From contig WTXG01000037.1 of assembly GCA_022496185.1 (NCBI GenBank), positions 62,001-126,000 of the forward strand: a stretch of 64,000 bases of DNA. The letters run 5' to 3'. Positions 10,867 to 21,600 of this stretch are shown here, piece by piece. The stretch is from Multifurca ochricompacta (taxonomy: Eukaryota; Basidiomycota; Agaricomycetes; Russulales; Russulaceae). The first letter of the stretch is position 1. Every line of letters begins with the position of its first letter. The translations under genes and the position numbers were made by a program. The notes below the pieces were generated by a model. That model was given only the letters and a program-made list of their open reading frames with translations. It did not search any database and was not told the origin of the DNA.

Positions 10867-11310
10867 ATGCACCCCACCTCCTCTGCTCAGAAAGAAAACA
10901 TTCTCTCTCTGGCCTCTGAAGGTCATTCCACTCACACTATTGCCTCCAGACTTGGCCTCAGCCAGTCCACAGTCTCTAGGACACTCAGAACCCTCCTTCC
11001 CAACCATCAGTCACCTCATTTTGGTCATCCTTCCAAGCTCTCTGCTACCTCTGAACATGCTATGATCATACAAATCACCACAGGAAGTGTTGCCAATGCT
11101 GTCCAGGCCACAAAGCACATCAATTCCATCATCCCCAACCATGTCTCTTCACAAACTGTGCACTGGGTTCTTAAACAACATTCATTCAGGGCTGTAACAA
11201 AGAAGAAAAGGCCACTACTCTCTGCAGTACATTGCAAGAAGCACTTAGCCTTTGCTTTGAAGTACCAAAACTGGACTATGGAGGACTGGCATCTGACCCA
11301 AACCTGTTGA
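10867..11310 (+). pseudogene. Tc1-type transposase N-terminal fragment (left arm)
   Basis: Begins MHPTSSAQKENILSLASEG and contains a helix-turn-helix (HTIASRLGLSQSTVSRTL) of the HTH_Tc3 type that binds the terminal repeats. The frame runs to YQNWTMEDW and then into the central junction, where it stops. The DDE catalytic domain is missing. Confidence 0.8.
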
Positions 11311-11764
11311 TTTTGGTCTCATCTGACCAAATCACCCTCTTCCAGTCCTCCATAGTCCAGTTTTGGTACTTCAAAGCAAAGGCTAAGTGCTTCTTGCAAT
11401 GTACTGCAGAGAGTAGTGGCCTTTTCTTCTTTGTTACAGCCCTGAATGAATGTTGTTTAAGAACCCAGTGCACAGTTTGTGAAGAGACATGGTTGGGGAT
11501 GATGGAATTGATGTGCTTTGTGGCCTGGACAGCATTGGCAACACTTCCTGTGGTGATTTGTATGATCATAGCATGTTCAGAGGTAGCAGAGAGCTTGGAA
11601 GGATGACCAAAATGAGGTGACTGATGGTTGGGAAGGAGGGTTCTGAGTGTCCTAGAGACTGTGGACTGGCTGAGGCCAAGTCTGGAGGCAATAGTGTGAG
11701 TGGAATGACCTTCAGAGGCCAGAGAGAGAATGTTTTCTTTCTGAGCAGAGGAGGTGGGGTGCAT
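11276..11764 (-). pseudogene. Tc1-type transposase N-terminal fragment (right arm)
   Basis: Same protein as the left arm, with no differences seen over the shared part, and it extends through the centre into VIWSDETKINRFGSDA, which holds the first catalytic Asp of the DDE triad. It then runs into the inverted copy and stops. A truncated transposase like this could still bind the terminal repeats, but I cannot tell whether it is expressed. Confidence 0.8.
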
Positions 11765-12128
11765 TGGGAAATTATAATATTCTGGGAATGTAAACCATGC
11801 TTAAATAGCTCTATTCTAGGTCCCATCAATATTAAGATAACTATGGTAACCATATATTAAGGATTTGTTGCTGTACATTTGGTGGAGCATCAGATTCTGA
11901 TATTTCTGATACCCCCTCACAAAACTGAGTCAATGAGTCCCCAATTTGAAATGGGCATAGCTCCACAGGTTTTGATCAAAATTACATAATTATTGTTGCA
12001 TTACATAGCCCTTATCTTGTACCTTTTATGGTATACCAAGACTTTGTTTATATTTGTTTTGGCTGATGCAATATTCAACAAACAGTGCAAAAGTGCAAAA
12101 CATTGACTCAGTTTTGTGAGGCACTGTA

Positions 12129-13396
12129 CCCAGACTCGTGCTATGCCCTAATTTGGTTCATACAGACCACAGTTCATCTTAAAGGCTGCTTTCCATCAGT
12201 CTTCCAGAACTATGCAGATGTTGTTGTACCCCCAGCAGACATCCATCTTTGTAAACAGGGTGCTGCCGCAGACTCGATCAATGAGCTTGGGAATCAGTGG
12301 CAGGGGATAGGTATTTCGGATCATCCACTCATTAAGTTTGCAATAGTCTTGTACCAGTCTGAGCTTCCCATCTTTTTTCTTAATAAAGAAGAATGGTGAC
12401 ACATATGGGGACTTGGACTCTTGGATGTACCCCTTCTGTAAGTGTTCTTCCAGGAATTTATTTAGTGTGTCTTGCTCTCTGGGTCCTAAGGGATAGATCT
12501 TGCAGTCCAATGTTGCCAGAGCCTCTGGCTTTAGTTCGATCTGATGATCCCAAGGTCTGGCCTCCAGGAACTGCTGAGCTTCTTGGTCACTGAATACTTT
12601 CCAATGCCAGTGGTATTCTTGGGGTATGATTTGATCCCAGGGGCACTCCAGATTGTCTTTTTCTTTAATTGCCAGTTCTTGTGCAATATTGAGTCATTTA
12701 ATGTGTTCCCCAGGTATATTGAGTTGGATGGATTGTAGGAGACATCCTTGTGTCCAATCTATAAGCAGGTTACTAGCGGCAAACCATGGATATCCCAAGA
12801 TCATTTGGTCTGTCCCAATCAATGCAATATAGAATCAATGCTGCCTGAGTTTACCATCTGTGATTACATCTAGCTTGACATATTAATTGATATTTCATGT
12901 AGCATTGGGTGTTCCATCCACATTTCATAATTTCTTAGGGATTGTGAGTCATTTGGTCTGGAGTCAATACTTGATAACTGTTCTATAGTTGATGAAGTTT
13001 TCTGTTGCACCGCTATCCACAAGTGCTTCGATGTTGGCCATTTCTTTCACACCATATAAAGGGATGAATATTTTCATTGCTCAGATTGGTGAAATGAATA
13101 CATGGTGTGAAACTAATGCTCGAATGAAGGCTGCATCATTCAAGTGATATAAAAATCCTCATCATCCTTAAAGTGGTTCTGTAACTCAAGGCATTGGTCA
13201 TCGGTTATTGTTTTCAGGGATGCTGTGACAATATTCACAGCTGGTTTTGAGGCAGCTGATCTGGTGGGTACTGCTGCAGTTGTCTGTGATACCTCAGTGA
13301 TTGTGGTGGCCCAGGTCAGGGCACTTGTACTTGGCTGAGGTCCCTTGGTGGGGCAATCTTGGACCAGATGCCCTCAGTGTCTGCACTCAAAGCAGC
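12129..13396 (-). pseudogene. Gypsy A: decayed Ty3 protease/RT part
   Basis: Minus-strand continuation of the element whose gag and LTR are at 26746-28907, separated from them by the Copia insertion at 13397. From right to left it matches gypsy B pol: end of gag with the conserved gag stop region (about 13140-13150), protease region (about 13000-13060) and the start of RT (12510-12200, [17 protein letters not shown] and FTKMDVCWGYNNI). Homology ends near 12150, so the rest of pol, integrase and 3' LTR are missing. Compared with gypsy B, nearly every CpG has become TpG or CpA. Confidence 0.88.
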
Positions 13397-13908
13397 TGTC
13401 AAACAATTATGCTGCTGGTTATACTGACTGTGGTTAGTAGCGGGTTAGGCTAAAAGACAAGTAGTACTTCAGAGGTTAGAAGAACTCTATACAACTATAC
13501 TACTGACCTAAAAGACAAGTAGTCTACACAAGACGGTTAGTCAAAGGTAAAACAACAGTATAGTAAAGGAACTTACACTTCAGAGGTTAGAAGAACTCTG
13601 AAGTGAAAGAGACGAAACAGACACCCTTATATACCCATGGGGGCCAGGGGAAATGGTCTGTGCGCACTGGGAATAAGTCCACAGGTGCCGGACAATAAAC
13701 AGAGAGGGATAAAGGCCATTGGCCAATGAGATATCACATGCTTACTGCGCATTACTAAGTCCATCACTAATCAGCTGAGTAAGAAGCGAAAGAAGTGTAA
13801 TAAAGATAACATAAAAAGTCCGATACTCCGATATCTAATCTAATCTAATCTACAGCTGAAGCGAACCTTAGATGCCTGAAGCATCTCCAGACACGTCCTG
13901 TGTCAACA
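13397..13908 (-). repeat. Copia 3' LTR
   Basis: The + strand starts TGTCAAACAA and ends TGTCAACA. TATA box TATATAAG in minus sense (about 13632-13639). A tandem (ATCTA)n-like stretch ATCTAATCTAATCTAATCTA lies near 13830-13850. Matches 26234-26745 throughout by eye. Confidence 0.92.
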
Positions 13909-14177
13909 TCCCTCCATGGTGAAGGCATCGATCATTAAGATGGAATGAATTGAATGAGCACACTGCTGTTCACAATTGAACGAACATATCGCCAGCCAGA
14001 GATCCAACTTCTCTAACTCTCAAGTGTAGAGAGAGGACCATGGTGTTCAGAGGCATATTGAGTTAGATTCTCTTATGCAAACTGAAACCACACCTCTTGC
14101 ATCACTCTCGAAGTCGAGAACTTTGCTCATGGTGGGAAAGTGAGACTGGTATACAAAGTCTCCAAATTCCAGCTCTC

Positions 14178-17100
14178 TCATTCCAGCACTAGTCCAAAAC
14201 CAGTTACCATGTGATCAAAAGATGATCTAGGCAGAGACTTTGTAAGGCCATCTGCCAGCATCTCTCCAGTGGGAGTTCGCACCAAGTCTATCTGGTGTGA
14301 TTCTACATACTCCCTAATGGCATGGTATTTTATTGGTATGTGCTTTGATCGCCTCCCTGTGACAGGGTTTAATGCAAGGTCTACTGCACCCTTATTGTCA
14401 CAGTGCAGTTGTATGGGTGAACTAACTTCATATCCCAATTCCTGCATAAATGTCCTATACCACGCAGCCTGATTTGAGGCCTCAGCAAGGCTCATATACT
14501 CGGCTTCTGTGGTGGACTGTGCTACTGTCTTTTGCTTCCTGGAACACCAGCTAATGGCTCCATTAGCAAGGAAAAAGACGTAGCCTGAGGTGGAGTGGCG
14601 GTCCTCTTGATCTCCCCATGAGGAATCCGCAAAGCCATGAAGGCCAACTTCACCAGTCCCTCCAGAATAGCGCAACTTGTAGTCTTTTGTAGCATTTAAA
14701 TAGGCTAAGACATACTTTGCTAGTCGCATGTGCTGCTGGGAAGGGTTGGAAGCAAATTGGCTAAGGCGTGCAACAGCGAAACTAATGTCAGGTCTGCTTC
14801 CAATCTGCACCCAAAGCAGAGACCCCATTAACTGCTGATACCTCTTAATATCAGAGGTAGATGCTTGGTCTTCAAACTTGACCAAGTGAACATCCACGCC
14901 AGAGGGTAGAGGAGTATATACTGGGTTGGAATCCCCCATTCCAAACCTCTCAACTATTGAGGATACATAGGCTGTTTGGTCGATATCCAGTGTCTTGTTA
15001 GGACGATCCCTGGTGATGTTAACTCCAAGGTAGGACTGGATTTCGCCAAGATCGGTCATCTCATATCGGTTAGATAGAGAGTCCTTCAGCCATTGAATCT
15101 TCTTAGTGGAGGACCCAAGTATAGTGATGTCATCAACATATAAAATGACGAAAAGTGAACCATCCCCCTCTTGGTGATGATACACATATACTCCTGCATC
15201 AGAGTACGTCCGAGTAAAGCTCAGTTCATTGAGAACTGCATGGAATTGCAAGTTCCATGCCCGGGAAGCTTGTTTGAGGCCATACAGAGCCTTCTGTAGC
15301 CTACAAACTTTGGACTCTTGTCCAGCAACGACGAAACCAATAGGTTGCTCCATATAAATCTCCTCATCCAGATCGCCATGTAGGAATGCCGATTTGACAT
15401 CCATCTGATGGATTTCCCAATCCTCAAGCGCGGCCAACGCTAATAATAGTCTAAGAGACTCAAATCTGGCGACTGGGGAGAAGGTTTCATCGAAGTCCAC
15501 CCCCTCTATTTGGGTGAACCCTTTTGCTACAAGCCTAGCACGAAAGCGTCCATCTGCTTTCAATTTAAAGACCCACTTTGACTTTACAGCCTTTCTACCT
15601 TCAGGAAGGTCTTCAAGGCGCCACACTTTAAGTTTTTCTAAGGCATCAATTTCATATTGACATGCCTCAAGCCAATCACTGGCATTATCAGACTCCATTG
15701 CTTCTTTAAATGTAAGAGGATCCCTATAAGGCGATCCTGCAGCATTGAGTAGATCCATCTGTCCAAGTCTGGAAGAACCCTGCACAAACTCTGCATTATC
15801 CTCATTGTAGAAGCGAGGATTCAGACGACGATTGCGATTGGGACGTGCAGTATCCAAGTCTAAGTCTTCTTGGATTGCCCTATCTCGTCGTTCAGAGCGT
15901 GGACTTGTCCTCTCAAAATTAGGTTGAGGGATTTTGTCTGCAATTCTTTTTGATTTTCTGATTGCACGGGTTCTTTTGGGAGGGGAGGATGGTTCCATGA
16001 TTTGAGATGGAGGGGTCTGATATATAGTCTGAGGGTGTGTGGTGTCTACATTACGTGTGGGTGTGGTAGGCTGTGGTGCTAATTGAGGAGGTACAATGTC
16101 CTCCTGTTCCTCTTCCAGGTCTTCCTCATGCTGAGGAGCCTCAGGAACTTGCGTAGCTGTTGCTGGTGGTGGCTGGACATTGCCACCAGGTAAAGTAAAT
16201 GAGCCACCTTCAGTAGGTTGCTCTATGGATTTATCTGCTCTGTTGTCCTTATCAGAGCGGGATGGGAAGGATCTCTCATCAAATGTAACATCTCGTGAAA
16301 AAATGAGAGACCGGGTACGACTATCCCAAAGTGTATAGCCCTTAGAAGTGGGCTCATACCCGACAAAGACGGCTTCCCTGGCTTTGGGATCTAATTTACG
16401 CCGCTTGCCCTCTGGAACATGATAATAGGCTTTGCATCCAAAGACCTTAAAATACGAGACATCTGGTTTGTTCCCAACCAGAAGCTCTAGCGGAGTTTTC
16501 CACTTGTTAGAACGGATGGGAGTTCTGTTGTATATATGACATGCTGTCTCGACAGCACACTCCCAAAAACCAAGAGATAGGCCTGCATCGTGCAGCATGC
16601 TGGTGCCTTTTTCCATAATGGTTCTATTAAATCTCTCGGCCCTTCCGTTCTGTTGTGGGCTATACGGCATTGTAAGTTTATGCTCTATGCCATGATCTTC
16701 AAGCGTTGCCTTCAGCGCCTTGTTCACATACTCGCCACCACGATCTGTATGAAGACACTTGATTTTATGATTAAATTTGTTTTCAAGTAATGTCTTCAGT
16801 TTATTAAAAACTGGTGTGAACAGATCTTTAGACTTCATTGGAACGATTAAAGCATATCTGCTAAAATCGTCCAAGAAGGTGGCAAAGTATAGATTCCCTT
16901 GTATTGAACTGCACTGCAAGGGACCTACGAGATCACTATGAAGGATCTCAAGGGGGGCTGATGCGCGCTTTGAAGATGGGGGAAATGGAAGACGATGGGA
17001 CTTGCCCATTTCACAGCCATAGCACGGCTTGTCTTCCACTTGGCTATTATTTATTTTGAGGCCTTTAACCGCCTCAGGAGCATATCTTTTTAGGGCCTCT

Positions 17101-17582
17101 TTAGACATGTGGCCCATTCTCTGATGCCAGATTTCCAGTGAGGCAGATGCAGTTGTATGGATAGTGCTTAGGACGTGTTTGCCTAGTACCCAATACAATT
17201 TGCCAAACTTCCATGCTTCCGCTATTATATTATCGCCATATTTAATTGTTGCCTTCTTATTATCAAAGAACACAGTTGCCCCTTTTTCTACTAGGGCACT
17301 GGCGGAGAGTATTTTATGTCCTCCAGGCAAGTGGAGCACATTGCTCAATTCCAGGTCAAAACCTTGATCAGTCCTGATGACTACGGTTCCAACTCCATTT
17401 GTTTTGACTACAGAGTTGTCACCTAGTGATACTTCATGGGTGTGATCGACTTCATATGTATCGAAGTCTTCAAGGTTGGGACTGAAATGAGCCGTTGCTC
17501 CACTATCAAGCATCCAATAATCTGAGTTGATGTCCAGATTATAGGTGTGAACATAAAGGCGAATGCGAGGTGCTTCATGCAC
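14178..17582 (-). CDS. Copia pol polyprotein (protease, integrase, RT, RNase H), 5' end cut off by gypsy B
   Basis: Open frame of 1134 codons. Domains in order: aspartic protease (WMLDSGATAHFSP, about residues 23-35), GAG-pre-integrase zinc region (HQRMGHMSKEALKRY), integrase core (HSDLVGPLQ, HTDRGGEYVNK and the following PQQNGRAERFN), RT (KSKWVFKLKADG, QMDVKSAFLHGDL, LYVDDITILGS with the YVDD box) and RNase H (DSSWGDQEDRHSTSGY, STTEAEYMSLAEA). No stops or frameshifts are seen, so pol itself looks intact. The first codon at 17582 is GTG inside the gag-pol frame and not a true start; the normal N-terminal part lies at 24378-25379, beyond gypsy B. As interrupted, the element cannot make a full polyprotein. 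Confidence 0.93.
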   Translation of the reverse strand: MHEAPRIRLYVHTYNLDINSDYWMLDSGATAHFSPNLEDFDTYEVDHTHEVSLGDNSVVKTNGVGTVVIRTDQGFDLELSNVLHLPGGHKILSASALVEKGATVFFDNKKATIKYGDNIIAEAWKFGKLYWVLGKHVLSTIHTTASASLEIWHQRMGHMSKEALKRYAPEAVKGLKINNSQVEDKPCYGCEMGKSHRLPFPPSSKRASAPLEILHSDLVGPLQCSSIQGNLYFATFLDDFSRYALIVPMKSKDLFTPVFNKLKTLLENKFNHKIKCLHTDRGGEYVNKALKATLEDHGIEHKLTMPYSPQQNGRAERFNRTIMEKGTSMLHDAGLSLGFWECAVETACHIYNRTPIRSNKWKTPLELLVGNKPDVSYFKVFGCKAYYHVPEGKRRKLDPKAREAVFVGYEPTSKGYTLWDSRTRSLIFSRDVTFDERSFPSRSDKDNRADKSIEQPTEGGSFTLPGGNVQPPPATATQVPEAPQHEEDLEEEQEDIVPPQLAPQPTTPTRNVDTTHPQTIYQTPPSQIMEPSSPPKRTRAIRKSKRIADKIPQPNFERTSPRSERRDRAIQEDLDLDTARPNRNRRLNPRFYNEDNAEFVQGSSRLGQMDLLNAAGSPYRDPLTFKEAMESDNASDWLEACQYEIDALEKLKVWRLEDLPEGRKAVKSKWVFKLKADGRFRARLVAKGFTQIEGVDFDETFSPVARFESLRLLLALAALEDWEIHQMDVKSAFLHGDLDEEIYMEQPIGFVVAGQESKVCRLQKALYGLKQASRAWNLQFHAVLNELSFTRTYSDAGVYVYHHQEGDGSLFVILYVDDITILGSSTKKIQWLKDSLSNRYEMTDLGEIQSYLGVNITRDRPNKTLDIDQTAYVSSIVERFGMGDSNPVYTPLPSGVDVHLVKFEDQASTSDIKRYQQLMGSLLWVQIGSRPDISFAVARLSQFASNPSQQHMRLAKYVLAYLNATKDYKLRYSGGTGEVGLHGFADSSWGDQEDRHSTSGYVFFLANGAISWCSRKQKTVAQSTTEAEYMSLAEASNQAAWYRTFMQELGYEVSSPIQLHCDNKGAVDLALNPVTGRRSKHIPIKYHAIREYVESHQIDLVRTPTGEMLADGLTKSLPRSSFDHMVTGFGLVLE

Positions 17583-17586
17583 CTCC

Positions 17587-18205
17587 TGTCACAGCCAGGT
17601 GCCTGCTGTGTCCAGTCGTAGTGTCAGTGTCCGAAGGCCCTCAGGATCTGGGCGCGTTCAAGATTCGAGTTCAGATAGAGAGTATCTAAGTCAGGTCAAA
17701 GTTTCAAGTCCTCACAACGATATGGAGGGGACGCGTGCAGAAAACGAAGTCGAAAGCAGTGGCAATCAGCCCTGCAGAGCTACTGGGAAGAAGGCTCCTC
17801 AAAGCTGCTACTTAGGGAGTTCAAGAGGGGTTCTGTGAAGTCGAATACACCTGTATTAGATACAAGAGAACAGACTTAGGGTCTGTCTCTGTAACCTAGC
17901 AGTCTAAATACATGATTGAAAAGGCACATCAAAGAGAGGCATATCAGTGACAGGTACATCAGAAGATATAAGCTAAGCAGAAGGTTCTGATAAGTAACCT
18001 CAGTAGTCATGGGTTCCAGGGGTTATGCCCTGGAGTGAGATAGGATAGGACAAGAGTGTAAAAGAGGGGTTGCGCCCTCTACAGAGACCATATGGTGAAG
18101 GAGATAGGGAACAGATCTCGAACGCGTGCGACATAGATGTCACAACCGTGTCACAAACCGTTACGGATAGTCACGCAAACCGTTACATGGACAAAAAGCG
18201 TCACA
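17587..18205 (-). repeat. Gypsy B 3' LTR
   Basis: Starts TGTCACAGCC and ends AGCGTCACA on +. In minus sense it is preceded by the purine-rich CGGGAGTGA, the likely 3' polypurine tract. Same sequence as 23759-24377. Confidence 0.93.
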
Positions 18206-18679
18206 TCACTCCCGTTGTACGTTCGAGCTTGCCCCTAAGCGCGGTTTAGTTAAAGTAACATCAGTGATACTCAGGGGAAAGTGCAGATCGCGGCGTCGTC
18301 GAGGGTATTGAGAGCTTCCCGGCTCCGCTTGATAGGATTGCCGCGCGAAATTGTGGACGGTGCGCGTCATGTATCGGCAGTCTAGATAAGATATGGGTCG
18401 CATTTTGAATATTGCGGTCAATTCGGTCTTCTTGCCGCCTGCTAGTGCGCGAGTTCGCTGTAGTCGTCTGGTAGCGCATAGAATATGCGAGATCTTTGCT
18501 CAGGCTGCAGGATCGCGAAGGTTGCCTAGAGCTGAGCTTTATCAAGGATGTGAAGTTTTCTATTGGCCTTTCGGGTGGGAGATCGGCGAGAGGTTTTTGT
18601 TGGGCTAGGATGATCGATTTTATAGAAGGTCAAGGAACTGGGTCTTTAATTGTGTCAGAATCTCAGAATTACCCCCCCC
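18206..18679 (-). other. Gypsy B 3' untranslated region with a second G-run
   Basis: Lies between the pol stop and the 3' LTR, with no coding frame of its own. Just after the pol stop there is AAGGGGGGGGTAA (minus sense, about 18680-18668), closely resembling the polypurine tract GAAGGGGGTAA next to the LTR at 6232. It may be a second polypurine tract or the old LTR border of an ancestral element. Confidence 0.5.
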
Positions 18680-21600
18680 TTAAGACTGGTGCCGACCCTG
18701 GCGCCTAGACAGTGATCGCGAATAAGATCTGATGAGGTCTGGTGCGTGACAATCAGCCTCATCGACCCAGGAGTTATCGCTAGCTGGATAACCTTTCCAG
18801 CTGACGAGGTATTGGAGTTTCTGTTTGCGCCCATAAGTGCGATGATTCAAGATAGCATCCACTTCATACTCTTCTTCTTGGTTAATCAAATCAGGAGGGG
18901 GCCTTGCGTAGTTAGGGCCATGAGCATCAGTTTCCTGGTAAGGTGATAAAAGATTAACGTGGAATACATTGTGAATCTTCATATGGTGCGGCAGAGCTAA
19001 GCGGTAAGCAACAGGGGAAATACTAGCCAAGATAGTAAAAGGTCCATATCGTCGCGGGGCCAGTTTCGCCGAGGGGAAATGCGTCTTGAGGTTCTTCCCT
19101 TCAAGCCAGACTTGAGATCCAATCTCGAGGCGTGGCCGATCCGGTTCGTCTGTGGTTATTCTGAACGCATTCTCGGCGCGAGATCGCGCGTTATATAGAT
19201 CGCGTAACCGTTCGTCGACTTGTGGTACGTTAGTATCGGCAAGTTCAGCTTTCCAGTCAAATTGTATTCCATGAAGTAGTACATGCGGAGACAGCTTTGT
19301 CTTGTCATGCGGCCACGAATTGTGCACGTACTCGGCGAGCGGCAGATATTCTGGCCATTTGTATTGATCCTCGCTTATCCAGAGTCGCAAGTATTGTTCA
19401 AGCCAAAGATTCATACGTTCGCTCGAGCCGTCTGTCTGAGGGTGAAATGCAGTAGATAGGTTCTGTTGGATCTGGAGGACTTTTGCTAATGCACGCGAGA
19501 AATGTGATGTGAACCGCGGATCTCGATCGGAGATGATGCGCTGTGGGATTCCGAAGAACGGAAAAAGATGACGATAATAGAGGGCCGCAATTCCCTCGCC
19601 TGTGATATCTTTGGAGCAGGGTATGAATTTGGCAGCTTTAGAACATCCTTGATCTACAATAGTGAGTACCGCGTCATACTTCCCTGCCGATGGGAGATCC
19701 GTGATGAGATCCATAGCTATATATTGGAACGGGCCGCCGGTAGCCGGTACATCTAGGGGAAAGACAGGGGCTTTCTTCGTAAGCTTTGGCTTATTCTCCT
19801 GGCATTTGGCGCATCCTCTGACGTAGTCGCGTACGAACTCCTTGAGGTTGCCGCCTTCGTACTCGCGTTGAACTCCGCGCGTAGTTTTATCAATACCCGG
19901 ATGTCCCGCTAGTATATGGTCGTGATAGCGCTGAAGGATCCCGCGTCGTTCAGCAAGGGTATTGGGAAAAGGGAGTTTTACCAGTTGTGATGTTTTGACG
20001 AACAGATCTGCCGGTAAGACTGTAATCTCATCATTATCATCTATCCCGCGATCTGCATCCGGTCGACGCGAGAGCATGTCAGCAACCGTATGAAGTTTTC
20101 CTGGGACGTGTTCGAGGGTGAAATCAAAGTCAGCGAGTTCCTGGAGCCATCTGGCTTGTCGGCGATTGAGTTTCTGCGGTTCTTTGAAGTACTGGAGATT
20201 GTTATGATCGGTGCGTACTTGGACTTTGTGCTTGGCGCCTAGGAGGTATTGACGCCACGATCTAAACGCAATGATGATCGCAAATAGCTCTCGATCGTAG
20301 ATATCCCAATTACGCTGCGTTGCATCAAGGGTTTTCGATAAATAGGCAATAGGGTGAAGTCGGCCTTCTTGATCCTTTTGACTGAGTGTTGCCCCTAGAG
20401 CGTACCCTGAAGCATCAGCGTCCACAATGAAAGGTTCTTCAAAATCTGGTTGCATTAGTACTGGTTGCGAGGTCACTCGTCGCTTAAGAGTATCGAACGC
20501 CTCCTGTTCCGTGTTGGTCCATTTCCAAGGGTTCTTGGCACTGGTGAGCGCGTTTAGTGGAGCCGCGATCTTGCTAAATCCTTGGATGAATCGTCGATAG
20601 AATTGACAGAACCCTAGGAATGAGCGGATCTCTTTCACTGTCGTAGGTGTTTTCCAAGTGGCAACGCCTTCTACCTTGATCGGATCCATGTGCACCTGGT
20701 TCGCCTCTAGGATAAGACCAAGATATTCGATACGCGTCTGTTCAAAAGCACATTTCTCCGGTTTGAGGTAGAGATCCAATTTATTGAGTTTATCCAAGAT
20801 GCGATGTACTTTGGATTGATGATTGTGGAGATCGTGATCAGTATGAATCAAGATATCATCCATATACACAGTAAACCAAGCATTCCCAGTTTCATCGCGT
20901 TCATTAAGTTCGTCTCGGAACTCGGCATTCATCATGGTTTGGAAGGTTGCCGGAGAGTTTGTCAAACCAAAGAACATAACGTTCGGCTCGTATAGACCTC
21001 GATTTGTTTTGAAAGCTGCCTTCCATCGATCCTCCGGAACTATGCGAATGTTGTTATATCCCCAGCGAACATCCATCTTCGTAAATAGAGTGCTGCCGCG
21101 GACTCGATCTATGAGCTCTGGAATTAGGGGGAGGGGGTAGGTGTTTCGGATCGTCCACTCATTGAGTTTGCGGTAATCCTGGACTGGTCTTAGTTTTCCA
21201 TCCTTCTTCTTTATAAAGAAGAATGGCGATGCATAGGGTGATTTTGATTCCTTTATATATCCTTTCTGTAGGTGTTCTTCCAAGAACTTGTTCAACGCGT
21301 CTTGTTCTCCAGGTCCAAGTGGGTAGATCTTACAATCTAGCGTCGCGGGCGCGTCCGGTTTTAGCTCGATTTTGTGGTCCCAGGGTCGCGCTTCCGGAAA
21401 TCGTTGTGCTTCTTGATCACTGAACACCTTCTGATGTCGATAGTACTCTCGTGGTACCAGTTGATCCCAAGTGCGCTCCAGATTATCCTTTGCTTTGATC
21501 GCCAGTTCCTGAGCTATGTTCAATTTGTTAATCTGTTCACCAGGCACGTTAAGTTGAATTGATTGCATGAGACGCCCTTGTGTCCAATCTATCAGCGGGT

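Larger units (their letters stand above)
10506..12126. mobile_element. Palindromic Tc1/mariner foldback transposon, 1621 bp
   Basis: Ends are CAGTGCCTCACAAAACTGAG and its exact reverse complement, flanked by TA on both sides (10504-10505, 12127-12128), the Tc1/mariner target duplication. The whole element is an inverted duplication: left arm 10506-11289, 52-bp centre 11290-11341, right arm 11342-12126. Reading the arms against each other I find one difference, an extra A in the right arm near 11980. Each arm encodes the 5' part of a Tc1-type transposase up to WTMEDW; the catalytic second D and E are absent. It cannot make transposase but has two complete ends, so it could be mobilised in trans. 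The centre derives from the same gene (GSDA... read from the minus strand). Confidence 0.92.

Noticed and set aside
17563..17838. Short frame across the gypsy B 3' LTR, repeated at 23771-24010
   Set aside because: It is LTR sequence read by chance in one frame; it has no start context or homology.
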